DNA of 10,572 bases from Nanobdellota archaeon (GTDB lineage Archaea > Nanoarchaeota > Nanoarchaeia > Parvarchaeales > Parvarchaeaceae), in the NCBI GenBank assembly GCA_021796445.1, contig JAKACB010000024.1, forward strand, positions 1 through 10,572, written 5' to 3'. The position numbers and the translations under genes were made by a program. Every line of letters begins with the position of its first letter. The first letter of the stretch is position 1. Of the stretch, positions 1 through 5,165 are shown piece by piece. The notes beneath the pieces were generated by a model. It was not told where the DNA came from, made no database searches, and was given only the letters and a program-made list of their open reading frames with translations.

Positions 1-818
1 ATTTCATTTTCTAACTCCGTAGCTTTTTTATTGTCAGCATTTATTGTGAAAACCTGTTTATCTCTTGTTTTTATTATTTTGTATTCTATAGAGGTTATAC
101 CTGCTTTGTCATATGATATTATAAAAAATCCCCTGTTTGGATTGTCAACTATTTCTTTTTCGTCGCAATATTCAAGTGAACCCGGGTACTGTATTACTCC
201 TCTGTCGTATTTTATGTTTTCTCTATGTCCATGCCAGTGGCCTGCAGCGTAGTAATCAAATCCTTTTGGCAGGCTTTCTGTTTCAAGATCCTTAAATTTT
301 TCTCCAAGATATGAAATGGTGTGATGAAATACAAAAATTTTAATGAATGCCGAATTATCTATTTCTATTTTTAATTTTTTAAATATTTCATCTTCTACTT
401 TGCTTCTCTTGCCTTTTACTCCGCATATAAATGCGTTTTTATATTTTTCACCTTTAAGATTCACATTTTCTCCGAATTCAATGTATTTTTTGGAGTTTAG
501 GTTTGTAAGAAGGTTGTTTCTGTGAAAAAGTTCTATAATACTTTCCTCTTCTCCTACACCAACGTCGTGTGATCCAGGTATTATAAATAAAGGTATCCCG
601 GCAGTTTTTAGTCTGTTTAATTCATCTGTTACAAATAAAAGCGAATCCAATGGAGGGTTACCTGAGTCAAAAAGATCTCCGGAATGCACAATGAACTCTA
701 TTTTTTCGGATATAGCATAATCCACCATTTGTATAAATGCTTCTTTTATGTCATTATTTCTTGTATCATTTTTGTATACTTGTCCAATATGGGTATCCCC
801 AACATGCATGAATTTCAT
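1..818 (-). CDS. mre11: Mre11/SbcD-family DNA repair exonuclease (3' end outside window)
   Basis: Calcineurin-like metallophosphoesterase, translated from the minus strand as an open frame of 272 codons with no stop before the window edge. Family motifs appear in order: GDTHIG (D8, H10), SGDLFD (D48), PGSHD (S83, H84, D85), a His pair at 165-166 and GHWHGH (H194, H196). They supply most of the two-metal centre of Mre11, the nuclease that works with Rad50 in processing double-strand breaks. Position 83 is Ser where Pyrococcus Mre11 has the metal-binding Asn (GNHD). Only the phosphoesterase domain and the start of the following region are visible; the capping and Rad50-binding parts lie outside. 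The start ATG at 818 has no Shine-Dalgarno and a TATA-like stretch about 26 bp upstream, suggesting a leaderless mRNA; an alternative in-frame ATG is at 809. A rad50 partner would be expected beyond the left edge. The family call is firm; Mre11 rather than another SbcD-like repair phosphoesterase is likely. Confidence 0.85.
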   Translation of the reverse strand, partial: MKFMHVGDTHIGQVYKNDTRNNDIKEAFIQMVDYAISEKIEFIVHSGDLFDSGNPPLDSLLFVTDELNRLKTAGIPLFIIPGSHDVGVGEEESIIELFHRNNLLTNLNSKKYIEFGENVNLKGEKYKNAFICGVKGKRSKVEDEIFKKLKIEIDNSAFIKIFVFHHTISYLGEKFKDLETESLPKGFDYYAAGHWHGHRENIKYDRGVIQYPGSLEYCDEKEIVDNPNRGFFIISYDKAGITSIEYKIIKTRDKQVFTINADNKKATELENE

Positions 819-836
819 TTTTATTATTGTTATTGC

Positions 837-850
837 ATAAATTAAAACTT
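837..850 (-). promoter_or_regulatory. Candidate TATA element for the mre11 gene
   Basis: On the minus strand this reads AAGTTTTAATTTAT, with TTTTAATT at 22-29 bp upstream of the ATG at 818, the usual archaeal TATA distance if the mRNA is leaderless. The whole 89-bp divergent gap is AT-rich, so chance matches are likely. Confidence 0.35.
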
Positions 851-883
851 ATTTTATTAGTTGCCTGCTACTTTGTTAATAAT

Positions 884-893
884 GTATATATAT
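884..893 (+). promoter_or_regulatory. TATA box of the tyrS-thioesterase unit
   Basis: GTATATATAT lies upstream of tyrS. Its centre, near 889, is about 25 bp before the second in-frame ATG (914) and only about 19 bp before the first (908). With the standard archaeal TATA-to-start spacing, transcription would begin near 914 and give a leaderless message starting at that ATG. No Shine-Dalgarno precedes either ATG. Confidence 0.5.
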
Positions 894-907
894 CCTAATT
901 TAATTAT

Positions 908-1933
908 ATGTTTATGGATACCGAAGAACGTTTAAATTTAATAAAGCGAAACACTCTTGAAATAATAACTCTTGAAGAGCTGCGAACTTTACTTAATGAA
1001 GGAAAACCACTTTCTGTTTACATAGGCAGAGCCCCAACTGGTTCAATACACCTGGGTCACCTCGTCGCATTAGGCAAACTTTTTGATTTTGAAAAAGCAG
1101 GTATACATACAAAGATACTGATAGCAGATTTGCATGCCGCATTGGATGATCTGAAATCAAAATGGGAAGAGTTAGATAAACGAGTTGATTACACAAAAAA
1201 ATGTATAGAACTTGCATTTGACTGGGAGAGGATACCAGAATTTATCAGAGGATCTGATTTTGAATTGAGCCAGCCTTACGTTTCTGATCTGTTAAAGCTT
1301 TCTACGTTTACTACCATTGAGAAAGCTATTCATGCAGCTTCAGAAGTTACAAGGATGAAAAATCCAAAGGTAAGTGAAATAATATACCCGCTTATGCAGA
1401 CTTTAGACGAAGAATATTTAGATGTCGATATACAGCTAGGCGGTATGGATCAAAGGCATATACTTGCATATGCAAGGGAATACTTAGAAAAGCTGGGCTA
1501 CAGAAAAAGAGTGGAAGTATTAACTCCTCTTATAGCATCAATACGCGGGCCTGGGACAAAAATGTCTTCTTCTGTTCCAGAAAGTAATATTAAGATATAT
1601 GATTCCGAGGAATCAATAAAGAAGAAAATACTTAATGGGTACTGTCCAGAGGGGGTAGTTGAAGACAACTTTATAGTCCAAATAGTTAACTTTTTCATAC
1701 TGCCAAATGATGGTAATCTGAAAATAGAAAGAGAGACAAAATTTGGTGGGGACATAATAATAGAATCTCCAGAACAAATGGTAAAATTATACACTGAAAA
1801 GAAAATACATCCGCTTGATTTGAAAAATGCAGTTATCCAAAATTTGACTGAAAGATTCAAAAACGCAAGAGAATACTTTGAAAGACAGACCGATTTACTT
1901 CAAAGCCTTGGAGAAAGCTTTATGCCTTACTAA
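908..1933 (+). CDS. tyrS: Tyrosyl-tRNA synthetase (archaeal type)
   Basis: Class I aminoacyl-tRNA synthetase that charges tRNA-Tyr with tyrosine using ATP. The Rossmann fold carries the HIGH-type motif as HLGH at residues 48-51 and the second signature KMSSS at 218-222. Tyrosine-pocket residues known from the Methanocaldococcus jannaschii enzyme are present: Y38 in YIG, Y160, Q164 and D167 in YPLMQTLD, and Q182 in GGMDQ. This pattern separates it from the related TrpRS. At 341 residues it is slightly longer than the roughly 300-residue archaeal enzymes, with the HIGH region starting later because of a longer N-terminus. The start could be 908 or the ATG at 914; the TATA box spacing favours 914, which would remove two residues. 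A thioesterase gene follows after 2 nt, so the two are probably cotranscribed. Confidence 0.93.
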   Translation: MFMDTEERLNLIKRNTLEIITLEELRTLLNEGKPLSVYIGRAPTGSIHLGHLVALGKLFDFEKAGIHTKILIADLHAALDDLKSKWEELDKRVDYTKKCIELAFDWERIPEFIRGSDFELSQPYVSDLLKLSTFTTIEKAIHAASEVTRMKNPKVSEIIYPLMQTLDEEYLDVDIQLGGMDQRHILAYAREYLEKLGYRKRVEVLTPLIASIRGPGTKMSSSVPESNIKIYDSEESIKKKILNGYCPEGVVEDNFIVQIVNFFILPNDGNLKIERETKFGGDIIIESPEQMVKLYTEKKIHPLDLKNAVIQNLTERFKNAREYFERQTDLLQSLGESFMPY

Positions 1934-1935
1934 AT

Positions 1936-2337
1936 ATGGAATATGATTATTCCTTTAAGGAGGATGTAAAAATATATGATACCGATGCGCAGGGTATTGT
2001 ACATTACTCAGGTTATTACAGGTTTTTTACCGATGCGATGCAAGAATTCATAAAATCTAAAGGATACAATTTTCCCATCATAGATGAAAATAGATGGGTG
2101 GTTGTTTTGGAATCAAATGCAAAGTACCTTAATTCAGCAAGGATGGGAGACACTCTTAATACTTCTCTTAAAGTCAGTCTTATATCTAAAAAGATATTGA
2201 GGTTTGATTTTGATATAACTCGAAACGAAGAACAGATATGCCAGGGCTATATACTTCACATCTGTATAGATAAAAAAAGCTGGAAATCAACAGAGTTACC
2301 ATCGACTTTTATTGAACACCTAGTTAAAGGAGTTTAG
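1936..2337 (+). CDS. Hotdog-fold acyl-CoA thioesterase, 4HBT/YbgC-like
   Basis: Single-domain hotdog protein of 133 residues, the usual size for the YbgC/4-hydroxybenzoyl-CoA thioesterase group. The signature YDTDAQGIVHYSGYY spans residues 14-28; D17 matches the catalytic Asp of this group and is followed by the G-x-V-H turn and an aromatic-rich helix. Members hydrolyse acyl-CoA thioesters in the cytoplasm; the acyl group cannot be read from sequence. The start ATG lies 2 nt after the tyrS stop, without a well-placed Shine-Dalgarno (GGAG at 1910-1913 is too far), so translation is probably coupled to tyrS. There is no obvious functional link to TyrRS. The last 18 bp overlap the end of rnhB on the other strand. 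Confidence 0.82.
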   Translation: MEYDYSFKEDVKIYDTDAQGIVHYSGYYRFFTDAMQEFIKSKGYNFPIIDENRWVVVLESNAKYLNSARMGDTLNTSLKVSLISKKILRFDFDITRNEEQICQGYILHICIDKKSWKSTELPSTFIEHLVKGV

Positions 2338-2976
2338 TGTGTTAAAATTTGTGTATTTTACCGTACTCCATGTTCTTCTTATGAACTTTTTGTAAGGTTC
2401 TTGGGTTATTCTACCATTTTCTGTTATTATTTTTACGAATTGCATAGTTTTTGGATCTGATGGATAACCGCTTCCGAAGTCATACCCTAATTCCTTTTTT
2501 ATTTTTTCTACTTCTCTTTCCCTGTTTGCCTTTGCTATTATGGACGCAGCTGATACTTCAATGTGGTTTTTGTCTGCGTAGTTCTCAGCTATGACTTTCT
2601 TATCTTTTATCTTTTTCATTAGATATTCCCGTATCTTGGAGGTGTTTCGGCTTGGAGAGTCAACGATAACAGTTTGTCCTTTAAGCGAGTTTGCTATCTC
2701 TATCATGTTGTCAAGCTCTAAGTAATTCAAGTTTTTTCCATTCTCAAATCTATTATCTATTTGTTCTGCGGATATTTTAATAACCTTGAAATTATTACAG
2801 GTTTTAATTATCTCTCTTTCTAAAAGATATATCCTTTTGATGCTTAGCATCTTCGAATCTTTGACGCCCAGAAGCTTAAATTTTTTGGCAGTTTCTTCAT
2901 CTAAACCAATACCTGCTATTGTCATCGGGCCTATCAAAGGGCCTCTACCAGCTTCGTCTATACCAATAGTTATCAT
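2320..2976 (-). CDS. rnhB: Ribonuclease HII
   Basis: Type 2 RNase H, which cuts RNA in RNA:DNA hybrids and at single ribonucleotides in DNA, serving replication and repair. The 218-residue protein has the full catalytic set: D7 and E8 in GIDEAGRGP, D106 in VDSPSRN and D135 in YADKN. Also present are the KDSK motif (39-42), the SAASIIAKANRER block (142-154), GSGYPSDP (168-175) and a C-terminal RRTWSTVK typical of archaeal forms. The ATG directly follows the TAA of the truncated dph2, so both are read from one message and reinitiation is likely. After RRTWSTVK, an 11-residue tail runs into the 3' end of the opposing thioesterase gene; this tail may be a product of stop-codon drift. Confidence 0.94.
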   Translation of the reverse strand: MITIGIDEAGRGPLIGPMTIAGIGLDEETAKKFKLLGVKDSKMLSIKRIYLLEREIIKTCNNFKVIKISAEQIDNRFENGKNLNYLELDNMIEIANSLKGQTVIVDSPSRNTSKIREYLMKKIKDKKVIAENYADKNHIEVSAASIIAKANREREVEKIKKELGYDFGSGYPSDPKTMQFVKIITENGRITQEPYKKFIRRTWSTVKYTNFNTLNSFN

Positions 2977-3297
2977 TTAGCCACTGCTTTTGCCCAGTTC
3001 ATCAGCTCTAAATCTTGCATGTCCGAATTGTATAATTGCTTTTATCCCAAATTTTCCAAGACCAGTTGGTATATCGCATGCGCCATAAGTGCTTCCTCCC
3101 CATATATATACTTCCGTTCCAGCGTTTGTACTTATCATGTCTGCAATGTCTAGTGCGTGCAACTTAAAACCATCTGGTATTTGTATTGCTACTTTATCAT
3201 ATTTTTTCTCGCGTATGTTGTCTATAAGAGTATCAAAATCAATGTCATATTTCTCTGTGAGATATTTCAAACCGTCATTTTTTATTTGGTATTTCAT
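2977..3297 (-). CDS. N-terminal domain fragment of Dph2, diphthamide synthesis
   Basis: This 106-residue protein matches only the first of the three domains of archaeal Dph2. Dph2 is the radical enzyme that transfers the 3-amino-3-carboxypropyl group of SAM to a histidine of elongation factor 2. Visible family motifs are QIPDGFKLHA (39-48), YIWGGSTYGACD (64-75) and a QFGHAR segment (90-95). C74 corresponds to the first of the three cysteines holding the 4Fe-4S cluster (C59 of the Pyrococcus horikoshii enzyme). Domains 2 and 3, with the other two cysteines, are absent: the frame stops after KSSG and rnhB begins at the next base. Full-length family members are about 330-340 residues. It is either a decayed gene or one half of a split gene whose remainder lies elsewhere; no trace of the missing part is visible here. 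The frame itself is clean, which slightly favours a retained short protein. Confidence 0.75.
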   Translation of the reverse strand: MKYQIKNDGLKYLTEKYDIDFDTLIDNIREKKYDKVAIQIPDGFKLHALDIADMISTNAGTEVYIWGGSTYGACDIPTGLGKFGIKAIIQFGHARFRADELGKSSG

Positions 3298-3355
3298 TTA
3301 ATCTCTATTAGTTTAGTGCTTAAATTATTTATTATTGTAAGTTTACTGTTGATTT
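3298..3355. promoter_or_regulatory. Divergent promoter region between dph2 fragment and nth
   Basis: These 58 bp separate two diverging genes. The AT-rich core at 3321-3336 (TAAATTATTTATTATT) lies 22-35 bp upstream of both starts (3297 leftward, 3356 rightward). One block could therefore provide TATA elements for both directions. Neither gene has a clear Shine-Dalgarno, which fits leaderless transcripts. The assignment rests on spacing and base composition only. Confidence 0.4.
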
Positions 3356-4009
3356 GTGGATAAAGACGATTTTGTAAAGGCAGTAAAAATAATAAGCAGA
3401 AACTACTATACAAAGGAAAGAAAGGCAAGTCCCTTTGAAATACTTGTGCATGGGATACTGTCTACAAGAACAAAGGACACTACGACTTTTCCTGCACAGA
3501 AAAGACTGCTTTCAATTGCAGACACCCCCGAAAAGATAATAAAATTATCAACTGGAAAAATAGAGGATTTAATTTATCCAGTTGGTTTTTTTCGAGTTAA
3601 AGCAAAACTTTTGAAAAGAGCATGTAATGTACTTATAACTAAATTCAATTCAAAAGTTCCTTCAAATAAAGCAGATTTAATGCAGATACCGGGTGTTGGG
3701 GAGAAAGTCGCAAGTCTTGTATTAGAGTGGGGGTTTAACCTGCCCTACATAGCTGTAGATACTCATGTAAATAGGATATCCCAGCGATTGGGGATTGTAC
3801 CGGAAGAAACAAAGCCTGCAAAGACAGAAGCCGTGCTTGAAAGCATATTGCCTTCAGATCTAAGAATTTCCACAAATTACTCATTTGTAAGGTTTGGTAG
3901 AGAGGTTTGTAGACCAGTTTCTCCGCATTGTGGTATCTGCCCCGTATACAAATATTGCGGTTTTAAGCTAAAATCAAAATACGCAAAAAGAATGTTTAGC
4001 AGGAAATAA
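3356..4009 (+). CDS. nth: Endonuclease III (DNA glycosylase/AP lyase)
   Basis: Base-excision repair enzyme that removes oxidised pyrimidines and nicks the abasic site. The 217-residue protein is normal in length. It has a helix-hairpin-helix LMQIPGVGEKVA (108-119) with catalytic K117, and the GPD-region motif AVDTHVNRISQRLG (133-146) with catalytic D135. A 4Fe-4S loop is formed by C185, C192, C195 and C201 in the classical C-x6-C-x2-C-x5-C spacing. The N-terminal ILSTRTKD (34-41) matches archaeal forms, with Arg where E. coli has the base-contacting Gln. The start is GTG at 3356, giving M-D-K-D; no Shine-Dalgarno precedes it. The related MutY and Ogg families are less likely given the spacing of the cluster and the short C-terminus. 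Confidence 0.93.
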   Translation: MDKDDFVKAVKIISRNYYTKERKASPFEILVHGILSTRTKDTTTFPAQKRLLSIADTPEKIIKLSTGKIEDLIYPVGFFRVKAKLLKRACNVLITKFNSKVPSNKADLMQIPGVGEKVASLVLEWGFNLPYIAVDTHVNRISQRLGIVPEETKPAKTEAVLESILPSDLRISTNYSFVRFGREVCRPVSPHCGICPVYKYCGFKLKSKYAKRMFSRK

Positions 4010-4017
4010 GATAAGAA

Positions 4018-4042
4018 TATTAATTATACAGTATAATTAATA
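4018..4042. repeat. Perfect 12-bp inverted repeat before the membrane protein gene
   Basis: TATTAATTATAC, one central A at 4030, then GTATAATTAATA: all 12 base pairs match. It ends 3 nt before the ATG at 4046, and its left arm occupies the place where a TATA box for a leaderless transcript would sit (TTAATTATA, 4020-4028). A one-base loop makes an RNA hairpin or terminator unlikely; a dimeric protein binding site (operator) over the promoter is the more natural reading. Confidence 0.75.
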
Positions 4043-4045
4043 ATA

Positions 4046-4801
4046 ATGAAAGAACAAAGCAGACTTAGTTCCTCATTGTCAAGTTTGGTTTATGGACTGA
4101 AGTCCCTATTAGAACTTAGCTCCTTTTTTACATTTCTTTCAATTACTCTTGTAATATTTCTTTTTGGATTTGTTGTGATTTTTAGGTATCTCAGGTTAGG
4201 GGCATTTTTGAACGGAGGCTTTATTTTTACCCCGTCAGCTACTGTAATAATCACGGGCGAGGCTGTTTTTGTGGCATCTTTTCTACTTATTGTTTTTTCT
4301 TTGACTACCTTGTTTTATTATAGATTACATTACCTAGTTTCAAGCAATTTAAATGTAGTTTCTTTAATCAAGCGTTCATTGGCAGCTTTTCCAAAGTTTT
4401 TGATAGCAACCTTTACTCAGGCTGTAATCTCTATAATAGGACTGATTGCATTGGTAATACCTGGAATATACTATGGCAGTTCGCTCATGTTTTTTAACTT
4501 TTTTTCAATATATGGCAATTCGACTTTGCGTTTGGCAATTATAAGCAGCAGAAGGCTTGCAAAGGAAATGCGTTTAGAATCATTGTTTGTATTTACCGTA
4601 TACCTTGTTTTACTTTTTGTTTTCATTTATTTGGTTAGCAGTTTTCATCTGCAGGAAATCTATTCTGCATTGCTTTATTCAATCCTTCTTTCATACTGGC
4701 TTATAAGTTACAGTAATACCACATTTAATCTTGCAGACAAGAATGTAAATGAGCTTACTGGAAAGTCACTTATATATAAAAGGATGTTAAATAACGGTTA
4801 A
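4046..4801 (+). CDS. Hypothetical multi-pass membrane protein
   Basis: I do not recognise a specific family. The 251-residue protein has about six hydrophobic segments (roughly 26-48, 73-93, 116-138, 141-157, 179-200, 205-224) and a basic, polar C-terminal tail. There is no cleavable signal peptide. The stretch at 138-174 (IPG-I-YYG, then F-x-IYGN and a SSRRLAKE end) resembles the pattern seen in several uncharacterised families of six-helix proteins, such as the DUF4013/DUF975-like and glycerophosphodiesterase membrane-domain-like groups. That similarity is general and gives no function. It stands alone between nth and the RNA polymerase operon, on the same strand, with its own candidate promoter inside the palindrome. 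No Shine-Dalgarno is present. Confidence 0.8.
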   Translation: MKEQSRLSSSLSSLVYGLKSLLELSSFFTFLSITLVIFLFGFVVIFRYLRLGAFLNGGFIFTPSATVIITGEAVFVASFLLIVFSLTTLFYYRLHYLVSSNLNVVSLIKRSLAAFPKFLIATFTQAVISIIGLIALVIPGIYYGSSLMFFNFFSIYGNSTLRLAIISSRRLAKEMRLESLFVFTVYLVLLFVFIYLVSSFHLQEIYSALLYSILLSYWLISYSNTTFNLADKNVNELTGKSLIYKRMLNNG

Positions 4802-4814
4802 TTATATTAATTAT
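4798..4814 (+). repeat. Direct repeat of TTAATTAT at the end of the membrane protein gene
   Basis: Two copies of TTAATTAT at 4798-4805 and 4807-4814, 9 bp apart, overlapping the stop codon. The same octamer is in the left arm of the palindrome before this gene (4020-4027), with its complement at 4033-4040. Chance is plausible because the motif is pure A and T in AT-rich DNA. Confidence 0.4.
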
Positions 4815-4930
4815 TCATATTTTTAAAGTAGTGAATGTGAATTAATAACATATAATTTAGTAATAGAAAAGCTTAAATACTAGAAGTATTATAGAATAGA
4901 ATTATAAATTATACTTAAGAGGTTCCCCCC
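4802..4930 (+). promoter_or_regulatory. Promoter and leader of the RNA polymerase operon
   Basis: This 129-bp gap contains a good archaeal promoter match: purine-rich AGAAAA (4865-4870, BRE-like) followed by GCTTAAATAC (4871-4880, TATA). That predicts a start near 4901-4905 and a leader of about 25-30 nt ending in GAGG (4919-4922) and a run of six C before the TTG start. A second TATA-like element, TTATAAAT at 4902-4909, would instead give a leaderless message starting at the TTG. Overlapping the first TATA is an inverted repeat AATACT-AGA-AGTATT (4876-4890). AATTATA is repeated in tandem at 4900-4913. No tRNA or box C/D RNA signature was seen. Confidence 0.6.
4919..4922 (+). promoter_or_regulatory. 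Shine-Dalgarno of rpoH, supporting a TTG start
   Basis: GAGG ends 8 nt before TTG at 4931. The next in-frame ATG is 16 codons later (4979) and would remove the N-terminal part of RpoH, so TTG is the sensible start. Confidence 0.6.
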
Positions 4931-5164
4931 TTGGATATCGATGTATTTAATAGCCGTTTATCGCCGCAATATAGAATTATGCTCAAAGAGGAGCTAGATC
5001 AATTATTAAGTAAATACAATATTGTCATAAAAGATCTTCCCAAGATAAAAGTAAATGATCCGGCCGTTAAGCTTTTGGATGCAAAGGAGGGCGATGTCCT
5101 GGAGATAAAAAGAAACAGTAAGACCGCCGGTCAGTACAGTTATTATAGGTTGGTGGTGAAATAA
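4931..5164 (+). CDS. rpoH: RNA polymerase subunit H (Rpb5 C-terminal homologue)
   Basis: Small archaeal RNA polymerase subunit equivalent to the C-terminal assembly domain of eukaryotic Rpb5, located at the jaw near incoming DNA. At 77 residues it has the normal archaeal length. Diagnostic segments are LPKIKVNDPAVKLLDAKEGD (residues 36-55) and the end TAG-x4-YRLVV (65-76). The usual VPKH segment near the N-terminus is replaced by LSPQYRIM, so this end is divergent. Translation starts at TTG. The stop is separated from rpoB2 by one base, and rpoH-rpoB2-rpoB1-rpoA1 is the standard archaeal order, which supports the call strongly. Confidence 0.93.
   Translation: MDIDVFNSRLSPQYRIMLKEELDQLLSKYNIVIKDLPKIKVNDPAVKLLDAKEGDVLEIKRNSKTAGQYSYYRLVVK
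5155..5159 (+). promoter_or_regulatory. Shine-Dalgarno of rpoB2
   Basis: GGTGA, within the last codons of rpoH, is complementary to the archaeal 16S 3' end and lies 6 nt before the ATG at 5166. Confidence 0.65.
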
Positions 5165-5165
5165 A

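Noticed and set aside
31..525. Plus-strand open frames across 31-252 and 343-525
   Set aside because: They run antisense to the mre11 coding region, which has all family motifs on the minus strand; their translations are low-complexity hydrophobic strings.
4018..4042. Palindrome as an intrinsic terminator for nth
   Set aside because: A one-base loop cannot form a normal hairpin, all but two of the pairs are A-T, and no T run follows before the next start codon.
4802..4930. Small RNA or riboswitch in the rpoH upstream gap
   Set aside because: I saw no box C/D pair, K-turn, tRNA-like arms or GC-rich stem; the content is explained by promoter elements, and the predicted leader is only about 30 nt.
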